Assembly (NCBI RefSeq): GCF_005144795.1 | Contig: NZ_SWFJ01000004.1 | Span: 108,198-172,197 of the forward strand | Length of the DNA: 64,000 bases | Reading direction: 5' to 3' | Source of the DNA: Streptococcus mitis | GTDB lineage: Bacteria; Bacillota; Bacilli; Lactobacillales; Streptococcaceae | Shown here: piece after piece, positions 57,997 to 64,000 of the stretch | Position numbering within the stretch: the stretch's first letter is position 1 | Layout of the letters: the number at the start of each line of letters is the position of its first letter | Notes under the pieces: generated by a model | Seen by the model: the letters and a program-made list of their open reading frames with translations, nothing else | What the model was told of the DNA's origin: nothing | Database searches by the model: none | Position numbers and translations under genes: made by a program

Positions 57997-58065
57997 GCAA
58001 ACGTTTTACGAAAACGTTTGCACTTAACTATGTATTAATTATACCACTTTAATTTTTTTTGTAAA
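57997..58065 (-). promoter_or_regulatory. ptsG promoter with 25-bp CcpA-type palindrome
   Basis: On the minus strand TTTACA (58065-58060), 16 nt and TATAAT (58043-58038), preceded by TG-G. About 10 nt past the expected start lies a near-perfect 25-bp palindrome (57997-58021): GCAAACGTTTT and AAAACGTTTGC arms around a 3-nt centre. Two overlapping cre-like half sites match the consensus at 12 of 14 positions each, and the location fits a transcription roadblock. Confidence 0.7.
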
Positions 58066-58085
58066 GGCTTTTATAAAAAAAATGG

Positions 58086-58117
58086 AGAAAAAAGAGAAAG
58101 TTTTTACACTTCCTCTT
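58086..58117 (-). terminator. ftsEX terminator
   Basis: Eight-bp stem AGAGGAAG/CTTTCTCT (one wobble) and a TTTTTT run on the minus strand, about 43 nt past the ftsX stop codon. Confidence 0.6.
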
Positions 58118-58159
58118 TTATATTTACATTATTATTCTAGTATTTCAAGAAATATAGTA

Positions 58160-59086
58160 TTAAATCTTTAGGAAACGTCTCATTGATATACCAGATCCAA
58201 TTGAACCAATAAAGATACCGATAACAAAAAGAAGTGCAATCATGAGAGGTATAAATATATCTGGTGTAATCATTGACAAGTTTTGTCCAATCAATGATTT
58301 ATTTACAGATTGATAAACCATATTGTAAACAAAGAAAACTAAAACTGATGGGATTGCAGCACCAAACAAACCGATAAAGGCACCTTCTAATAAGAATGGA
58401 CCTCTGATATAACCATTTTTAGCCCCCACCAAACGCATGATTTGAATTTCACGACTACGTGAAATGATTGTAATACGAATAGTGTTGGAAATTAAGAACA
58501 CTGCTATAAAGATCAACAGACCAGCTATAACTAATCCCCAAACACGGATGAAGGAAGCAAGTTGGAAAAGACGCTGGGTATTTGCACCGCCATCTTGAAC
58601 TTCTGACACACCTTCAATTTTTTTAGCCTCTTCAGCTACTTTTTGGACATCACTTGGGGTATTTGTATCTACTACGTAAGCATCGTAGAGTGGATTGGCA
58701 TCCCCTTCAAAAACTTTCCAATCATCGCCCATCGTTTCAGTTAATTTCTGGTACTGCTCTTCTTTACTTGAGAAGGTAACACTTTTAACAGTGGGCATAG
58801 CTTTCAAAGCATCATATACCTTATGGTAATCATTATTGGTTACTGTTTGACCTTCTTTTACAATAGTCTCACTATTGTCGGCTACATCCTTACGAATGTA
58901 TACCATCACTCGGACATTGTTTTCAATATCGGTAGCCAATTTTGCAGTGTTAAAGATAACAGATGCAAACAAGGCAACAAGTGTCAAAGTAATCATAACC
59001 GAACTGACAGCTGCTACTGTCATCCAGCCATTTCGTTTCAAACTTTTTAATGATTCAAATAAATGACGAAAAAATCTACTAATCAT
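58160..59086 (-). CDS. ftsX: Cell division protein FtsX
   Basis: 308 residues, the usual pneumococcal length, with four transmembrane helices: one near residues 20-45, an extracellular domain (about 50-165) and three C-terminal helices. The ABC2-like core has SNTIRITIISRSREIQIMRLVGA, MRRFLKI ends the protein. FtsEX activates the hydrolase PcsB at the septum. I chose MISRFF (59086); an ATG nine bases upstream (MDTMISR) lies too near the AAAGGAG. The start overlaps the end of ftsE. Confidence 0.93.
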   Translation of the reverse strand: MISRFFRHLFESLKSLKRNGWMTVAAVSSVMITLTLVALFASVIFNTAKLATDIENNVRVMVYIRKDVADNSETIVKEGQTVTNNDYHKVYDALKAMPTVKSVTFSSKEEQYQKLTETMGDDWKVFEGDANPLYDAYVVDTNTPSDVQKVAEEAKKIEGVSEVQDGGANTQRLFQLASFIRVWGLVIAGLLIFIAVFLISNTIRITIISRSREIQIMRLVGAKNGYIRGPFLLEGAFIGLFGAAIPSVLVFFVYNMVYQSVNKSLIGQNLSMITPDIFIPLMIALLFVIGIFIGSIGSGISMRRFLKI

Positions 59087-59771
59087 CGTATCCATATTCT
59101 CCTTTAGCTTCGTCACGAACGACACGGCCATTTTCAATGGCAATGACACGGTGGCGCAAGGTATTTACAATCTGACTGTTGTGGGTAGCCATCAAGACAG
59201 TTGTACCTTGGAGATTGATGCGTTCCAACAAATTCATGATCTCCCATGAATTATCCGGGTCCAAGTTTCCTGTTGGTTCGTCCGCAATCAATACTTTGGG
59301 ATTGTTTACAATAGCACGCGCAATCGCAATCCGTTGTTGTTCTCCTCCTGAAAGTTCATTTGGAAAAGAACGAACCTTATGCTTCAATCCAACCAAGTCT
59401 AAAACTTCCATAACACGTTTTTTGATATTACGGCGACTCTCACCAATAACTTCCATTGCATAGGCAATATTTTCATAAACGGTTTTCTTTGGCAAGAGTT
59501 TATAGTCTTGAAAGACCACCCCAACACTACGACGTAGAAGCGGAATATCTTTCTTCTTGATTTTAACTAGATTAAAATCTGCTACTGTTAAACTTCCTTT
59601 TTCGATTTTGACTTCTCGGTACAAAGATCTAATAAATGTTGACTTTCCTGCTCCTGAAGGTCCTACGATGTAAACAAATTCCCCTGGTTGAACGCTTACC
59701 GAAACACCACGTAGGGCAGTCGTTCCGTTGTCGTATTTTTTGACGACATCTCTCATTTCAATAATTGACAT
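59079..59771 (-). CDS. ftsE: Cell division ATP-binding protein FtsE
   Basis: A 230-residue ABC ATPase with Walker A GPSGAGKS (36-43), Q-loop FQDYKLLPKKT, signature LSGGEQQR, Walker B VLIADEPTGNLDPD (FtsE/LolD/MacB class) and switch His in MATHNSQIV. It drives FtsX. It follows prfB by 17 nt and its stop codon lies 8 nt inside ftsX, so prfB-ftsE-ftsX is one operon. Confidence 0.96.
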   Translation of the reverse strand: MSIIEMRDVVKKYDNGTTALRGVSVSVQPGEFVYIVGPSGAGKSTFIRSLYREVKIEKGSLTVADFNLVKIKKKDIPLLRRSVGVVFQDYKLLPKKTVYENIAYAMEVIGESRRNIKKRVMEVLDLVGLKHKVRSFPNELSGGEQQRIAIARAIVNNPKVLIADEPTGNLDPDNSWEIMNLLERINLQGTTVLMATHNSQIVNTLRHRVIAIENGRVVRDEAKGEYGYDD

Positions 59772-59788
59772 GTGAGTTCCTTTCTATC

Positions 59789-60884
59789 TTAGCTGATTCT
59801 CCACTTGAGATAGGCATCAATAAAACCATCTAGGTCTCCATCCATAACCTTATCTACTTGTGCAACTTCAAAGCTAGTTCGATGATCTTTTACCATAGTA
59901 TATGGCGTGAAAACATAAGAACGAATTTGACTTCCCCATGTGATTTCCTTTTTCTCACCCTTGAGGGAATCAACCTCCGCAGCTTTCTTTTCTTGCTCCA
60001 TTTGATAGAGCTTAGCCTGCAACATCTTCATGGCACGATCTCTATTTCCATATTGGGTACGATCCACTGTTGATTGGACAACAGTTCCCGTAGGAATGTG
60101 TGTCAAACGCACACCTGTTGAAACCTTGTTGACGTTTTGTCCACCAGCACCACCTGAACGGAAGGTATCCATCTTAATGTCATCTTCACGGATTTCCACT
60201 TCAATGGTATCATCCAGCTCAGGCATCACTTCTACAGATGTGAAAGAGGTGTGGCGACGTTTAGCAGAGTCAAATGGTGAAATACGGACCAAACGGTGAA
60301 CACCCATTTCTGACTTGAGAAGACCATAGGCATTAGGTCCTTCAAATGATAAGGTTACTGACTTGATACCAGCTTCATCTCCTGCTTGGTAATCCAACAC
60401 TTCCACTTTAAAGCCTTTAGCATTTCCATAGCGAGTGTACATACGAAGTAACATATCACCCCAGTCTTGAGCCTCTGTACCACCAGATCCTGGATGGATT
60501 TCCAAGATGGCATTGTTATGGTCATAAGGTTCTGACAAGAGAAGGGTCAGCTCATAGCTGGTCATCATCTTGTCAAGTTCTGATAACTGCGTTACCAGTT
60601 CTTCATGCACCGACTCATCTTCAGCTAAAAAGTCTAATAAAATTTCAACTTCATCCTGCAACTCTTCCATTTTGTGGAAGGTATTGTAGGTGTTTTTTAA
60701 TTCATTTAATTCTTGCGACGTTTTTTGGGCCGCGATATTATCGTTCCAAAAATCAGGTTCTGTCATCTTGTTTTCCAAGATGGCAATCTCTTCCTCTAAA
60801 CCTTCGAGGTCAAAGAGACCCCCTGAAAGAAGCTAATTTTTCACGATTTGCGTCAATTTTTTGACGAATTTCTGAAATGTCCAT
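59789..60884 (-). CDS. prfB: Peptide chain release factor 2 with programmed +1 frameshift
   Basis: RF2, which releases peptides at UGA and UAA. The frame opens at ATG 60884 (AAAGGAG 5 nt upstream) and encodes [20 protein letters not shown], then reaches the slippery site AGGGGG-TCT-CTT-TGA-C at 60825-60809. Skipping the T at 60812 moves into the long frame ([15 protein letters not shown]), giving 364 residues. The SPF tripeptide ([11 protein letters not shown]) and the GGQ loop ([12 protein letters not shown]) are intact. It is not a pseudogene; the site is the autoregulatory frameshift found in most bacteria. Confidence 0.96.
60809..60825 (-). promoter_or_regulatory. prfB frameshift signal
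   Basis: On the minus strand AGGGGG (internal Shine-Dalgarno), 3 nt and CTTTGAC with the in-frame TGA at 60812-60810. It matches the canonical RF2 frameshift cassette. Confidence 0.93.
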
Positions 60885-60939
60885 AAATACTCCTTTTTTA
60901 TATCGTTTTATTATACCATAATCTCTTATTTCTTTCCAT

Positions 60940-61260
60940 CTTTTGCTCTAATGACTTTTTCTATCTTGATTATACAATCTAATTGCACAATAAAAACTCA
61001 TAAAATTTTCTAATAAAATAGAATTGAACGAACTAGTTACCAAAAAAGTTTTATGAGCTACCATCATTCTACCATAAACAAGAGTGAAAGTATTCTCATT
61101 TACTGTACTCAAGGCCTAAATTTTTCTCAAATTGCTAAGTTACCTCATCTTTATTAAACTAAATTATGAAATTCCCCAAGTGTTATATCCTTTATGCCTA
61201 ACTTTCGGGGTACAGTCCAGTTCATACACATAGATCTTTTATCTCATAATCTCCCTGTTT
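60940..61260 (+). pseudogene. IS30-family transposase remnant
   Basis: A 34-codon reading frame at 61053-61157 encodes MSYHHSTINKSESILIYCTQ then GLNFSQIAKLPHLY, recognisable as the start of an IS30-family transposase, whose helix-turn-helix begins this way. It stops abruptly; the usual catalytic DDE region is absent. An ACTTTCGGGGTACAG sequence at 61202-61216 resembles an IS terminus. The gene and most of the element are deleted, so it cannot move. Region 60900-61400 otherwise holds no intact gene. Confidence 0.55.
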
Positions 61261-61261
61261 C

Positions 61262-61342
61262 TTAATAGCGTATAAAAAAATCGTCATATGAATGCCCTTT
61301 TGTGTCAATCGTTGGCATAAATAGTTCGCTACTTTTACCTAT
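61262..61342 (-). pseudogene. Possible short gene fragment
   Basis: The minus strand carries an open frame of 26 codons ending in MPTIDTKGHSYDDFFIRY and a stop. It looks protein-like but has no start or ribosome binding site. It may be the tail of a deleted neighbour of the toxin locus. Low confidence. Confidence 0.25.
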
Positions 61343-61378
61343 TTAACAAAAGCCTTCGTAACCTAGTCAAATTATACC

Positions 61379-61403
61379 ACAAAAAGAGAGCGTTTCCGCT
61401 CCC
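61379..61403 (-). terminator. Terminator of the toxin/immunity locus
   Basis: Stem GGGAGCG-GAAA-CGCTCTC with a TTTTT run on the minus strand, 5 nt past the orphan tail stop codon. Confidence 0.85.
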
Positions 61404-61407
61404 TTTA

Positions 61408-61641
61408 CTACTCCGGTAATTCTATCTTCAAGCTCATATCCGTCAGTTGTAATACCTTCTGAACCGCAGCAAGAAAGGCTAGTCCATTATCCGATGGAGA
61501 ATATTGGAAGGTAATATGGATGACTTTTTTGTCAAACTTATCACCGTATCGTGCCACATACTGCTTGCTTTCGAGGAAGTAGATATAGTTGTTCATTTTT
61601 TCCTGCAGAAGTTCCAAATGAACTGCTTCAATTTCTTCCTG
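61408..61641 (-). pseudogene. Orphan C-terminal tail of a toxin-locus protein
   Basis: Open frame directly after the TAG of the 211-residue immunity candidate, in the same reading frame: QEEIEAVHLELLQEKMNNY and on to VIHITFQYSPSDNGLAFLAAV and SLKIELPE. It has no start codon with a ribosome binding site, only an internal ATG (61599) or TTG (61617). It looks like the end of a different protein that was joined behind the immunity gene by recombination, or by a nonsense mutation. Function unknown. Confidence 0.5.
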
Positions 61642-62277
61642 CTACTCGAGAGGGTCTACTAGAAGAAGTTCCAAATGATTATCAACTGTACCAATTGCAT
61701 CAAGTTCAGTTGGCTTTAATTTCGAAGATATAGCCTTTTGTACAAGAGATTTAAACTCTTTAACATCAAATAACTCACGTTTATCTTCTATATTTAGTAG
61801 AACAGCTTCAGGGTGATTACGTATGTAGTTTCTATCAATATCGTCTTGCTTTAGGGGCCAGTGCCCTGTTTCAGCATAAATCATGACTTCATATGCTCCC
61901 CTAGAAGATTCAAATGCTTTATCCATCAGTTCTTTAGTAATAGGATAGCGAACTTCTGGACCCATGGCTCCGCCAATTTCTTTAAAGAAGCTAATTTCGT
62001 AATAGCCGTCTGTCTCATATACAATAAATCCATTGCCTCTATGTACAATCGTATCCGATTGATTATAATCTTCTAACTCATCTTTCTTTGGCCAACGTTG
62101 ATTTTCACAATAAAACATTACTTCTAAAGAATCTTTGTCTGATTTTGAAACACGTTCTGCTAATTCCTGGCTAATGGGAAAGTTAAGCACTTCTTTTCCT
62201 CTACTCCACAAAATCTGATAATCATTATTGTTTTTTAATATCGTACAATTTTTGTATTGCTGAATTTCTGTTGTCAT
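61642..62277 (-). CDS. Tandem-repeat immunity-protein candidate of the toxin locus
   Basis: 211 residues with two copies of one domain. Residues about 10-70 (FPISQELAERV ... EVMFYCENQRWPKKDELED) and 75-150 (YPITKELMDKA ... EVMIYAETGHWPLKQDDID) align without large gaps. No known family is recognised. It starts 8 nt after the toxin stop codon with AGGTG 5 nt upstream, the usual place of an immunity gene. It is acidic in composition. It ends in TAG, immediately followed in frame by the orphan tail. Confidence 0.7.
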   Translation of the reverse strand: MTTEIQQYKNCTILKNNNDYQILWSRGKEVLNFPISQELAERVSKSDKDSLEVMFYCENQRWPKKDELEDYNQSDTIVHRGNGFIVYETDGYYEISFFKEIGGAMGPEVRYPITKELMDKAFESSRGAYEVMIYAETGHWPLKQDDIDRNYIRNHPEAVLLNIEDKRELFDVKEFKSLVQKAISSKLKPTELDAIGTVDNHLELLLVDPLE

Positions 62278-62285
62278 ACAAACAC

Positions 62286-64000
62286 CTATTCAAATATCTT
62301 TCCTATTGTATAATCACCTGGTTTAAATTGATCTACAACTGCCTCTGGTATACCTCCCTTTGTAAAACCTCCTGGTTCCCAAAGGCCTTGCCAAGCACCT
62401 GGCTCATTGCCTGATGGCATACGTAAATTTTTAGGGTGTTTAACATTAATAGTAAGAGGTGAATCACCTAAATACCCTCTATCTAAGCCTAGTAATTCCT
62501 CTAATACTCTCGGATTCCCATCTGATGCCAATACAGCTTTATCATATATAAATTTTGGCATTACATAATGTCCCTTTTCTGGTCCAATATTCCCACCAAA
62601 TTCCATTACAGATTTATTAAATCCTTCTTTACTGATAACCTTTACAACTCCATCCTTAAACATATTTAGATGTGTCTCTATCTCTTGGTGTGAAAGATAT
62701 CTGGAAGGATCTAAACGTTGACCCTTTTCTGTACTAATCAAACCATCTACGATTTTTCTAGACATATCTGCTCGCTGTATTTTTTCCAGCTCCATCTTAA
62801 AGTTTTTAATTTTTGAGTTGCTACTATTAATTACATCAATCCGAGTTCTCTTTGGAATTTCTACACTACCAACAAATTTACCATTCCCCTTACCAACAAT
62901 GACTCCGCCATTTCTTTCGATATTATCAAGGATTGTTTGGCGTTTAATGGATAAACCATCTTTTGCAGTTGTATAATCCGGAATCCGAATTTTTCCAGTT
63001 TTATCTACACCGACCGCTTTTAATTGGATACGCTGAATTTCACCTGCCGCATTACGAGTCTCAACAGTTATTTTCGTTTCAACATCTTTGAAATTTGTCT
63101 TGAAGTTACCAATCTTTCTAGTTGAAAACTCTCTATAATTAGAAAAATTTTGTTCAGATAAGTTATTTTTCACCTTATTGAGACTAAACTTGCTGGCTGC
63201 TGAGGAGACCGTATAACCTCCTACGATATTCCCGATAAAGTTTGCGGTTTGGGCATCTTCCTCACTTCCACCTAGGAGCTTGGTCCCATGATAGGCAACC
63301 TGACCTGCTGTATAGGCACCTGCTTCCCCTATCGCAAACTGGGTCAAGCCCTTGACAACGCTCTGGGTCTGCCCTATGGGAATCATGATGGCACTCGCCG
63401 TCACAAAGACATTTCCAACATCATGATACAGCTTGTCATTCCCCATGAAAAGCGTATCTCGGATGAGATTATAGGATTTCGTATGGGCATCCCCTGCATT
63501 TCCAAGTTGGATGTTATGAATCCCTTCCGCTGCATTAGACGCCCCATAAGCAAACGACCCCAGTCCTGCGGTTAAGCCAGCCCCAACAACCAAGGGTGTC
63601 GCAAAACCCATGCTTCCTACAATCGCAAGAATACTAAACGCAACGGTCATCACACCAATTGCCAGGTCTTTCCAACCGTTCTTGGCTCGATCCTCCGCAG
63701 CCAAGGCCTCAAAACGAGCCTTGTCTCTCTCCTGGGCAGCTTGTACGCGCTCAACACGACTCTCCATCTGCTTGGTCGCCTGTTGGTAGGCCATCGCAAA
63801 GCGTTGGACAGACTGGAGTTTAGCGAAATCACCCGACTGATAAGTCCCTACAGTCCGTGTCTTCCCTGCATGTTCTGCGATCAAGGCCTTGGTCGCCGAC
63901 AAGAGTTCCTTAAAGGCAACCAAATCCTGACTCGCATGATTACTTTCATACTGGATGATCGAGTTGTCCAAGTTCTTGACCTGATTCATGAGAAAGTTAT
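62286..64000 (-). CDS. Polymorphic toxin (LXG-like), C-terminal part; 5' end cut by window edge
   Basis: At least 571 residues, open to the window edge. The visible N-terminal half is helical and coiled-coil-like (QVKNLDNSIIQYESNHASQD, QVQAAQERDKARFEALAAED) with a hydrophobic Ala/Gly segment (VGAGLTAGLGSFAYGAS), as in LXG proteins secreted by type VII systems. The C-terminal half, from about 63180 downwards, is AT-richer and ends in a compact domain with GHYVMPKFIYD, LGLDRGYLGDSP and PSGNEPGAWQGLWEPGG ... GGIPEAV. The toxic activity is not assigned. The LXG motif itself lies outside the window. Confidence 0.78.
   Translation of the reverse strand, partial: NFLMNQVKNLDNSIIQYESNHASQDLVAFKELLSATKALIAEHAGKTRTVGTYQSGDFAKLQSVQRFAMAYQQATKQMESRVERVQAAQERDKARFEALAAEDRAKNGWKDLAIGVMTVAFSILAIVGSMGFATPLVVGAGLTAGLGSFAYGASNAAEGIHNIQLGNAGDAHTKSYNLIRDTLFMGNDKLYHDVGNVFVTASAIMIPIGQTQSVVKGLTQFAIGEAGAYTAGQVAYHGTKLLGGSEEDAQTANFIGNIVGGYTVSSAASKFSLNKVKNNLSEQNFSNYREFSTRKIGNFKTNFKDVETKITVETRNAAGEIQRIQLKAVGVDKTGKIRIPDYTTAKDGLSIKRQTILDNIERNGGVIVGKGNGKFVGSVEIPKRTRIDVINSSNSKIKNFKMELEKIQRADMSRKIVDGLISTEKGQRLDPSRYLSHQEIETHLNMFKDGVVKVISKEGFNKSVMEFGGNIGPEKGHYVMPKFIYDKAVLASDGNPRVLEELLGLDRGYLGDSPLTINVKHPKNLRMPSGNEPGAWQGLWEPGGFTKGGIPEAVVDQFKPGDYTIGKIFE

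Noticed and set aside
60778..60884. prfB as a frameshifted pseudogene
   Set aside because: The break is the canonical AGGGGG...CTTTGAC programmed +1 site, and both flanking parts match RF2.

Overview
The window is a chromosomal segment of a Mitis-group Streptococcus (S. mitis / S. pseudopneumoniae / S. pneumoniae type). This rests on the low-GC Firmicute gene style, a pneumococcal-type BOX repeat, an LPXTG-anchored BgaA-type beta-galactosidase, pgdA, ezrA, an S_MK (SAM-III) riboswitch before metK, and DUF4059/DUF1827/DUF1836 genes typical of streptococci. The species cannot be fixed from this sequence. No rRNA, tRNA, CRISPR array or intact mobile element was seen. About 55 genes are present, most on the minus strand.

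Layout. 1-2.6 kb: SGNH hydrolase (cut by the window edge), Cof-type HAD phosphatase and a membrane CapA-like protein. 2.8-4.4 kb: def, rlmB and a BOX element. 4.4-8.7 kb: trxB, a DUF4059 protein, a polar amino-acid ABC pair, a Spx/ArsC-like protein, ogt and a GNAT acetyltransferase. 8.8-10 kb: a DUF1836 regulator-like gene and hlyIII. 10-11.5 kb: pdxST. 11.6-16.1 kb: a redox island of nox, divergent apbE and two FMN reductases, with CcpA-type cre sites in both divergent promoters. 16.2-20.3 kb: DUF896, glyS, glyQ and a T-box leader that carries a duplicated glyQ start. 20.3-25.4 kb: an LPXTG subtilisin-like protease. 25.6-36 kb: pgdA, ezrA, a HAD gene, gyrB, a DJ-1 protein, rodA/ftsW, a DinG-like helicase and a small protein. 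36-44.5 kb: nnrD and the giant bgaA. 44.9-47.4 kb: folD and a second amino-acid ABC pair. 47.5-52 kb: a YkuJ-like gene, clpE under a CtsR-like operator, a Nudix hydrolase, DUF1827 and a GNAT protein. 52-61 kb: metK, a DEAD-box helicase, an EEP-family hydrolase, a glucose-type PTS EII, ftsEX and prfB with its programmed +1 frameshift. 61-64 kb: an IS30-like remnant and a polymorphic-toxin locus (LXG-like toxin tail, a tandem-repeat immunity candidate and an orphan tail).

How the genes work together. Several cell-envelope functions lie close together: PgdA, EzrA, RodA/FtsW, FtsEX, BgaA, the protease and CapA-like. Sugar control shows as cre-like palindromes at nox, apbE, bgaA and ptsG. The observation I rate highest is a probable cytoplasmic flavinylation module. 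apbE (FAD:protein FMN transferase, no signal peptide) is followed by an FMN reductase with a PAS-like domain, whose Gly/His-rich tail carries two copies of the ApbE target motif D-A-T-S-G-A-S. Also notable are four genes (rlmB, pgdA, a HAD gene and the dinG-like gene) whose extended -10 promoters lie 5-8 nt before the start codon with no Shine-Dalgarno sequence, suggesting leaderless mRNAs, and a 25-codon mini-ORF in the glyQ leader that repeats the first seven codons of glyQ.
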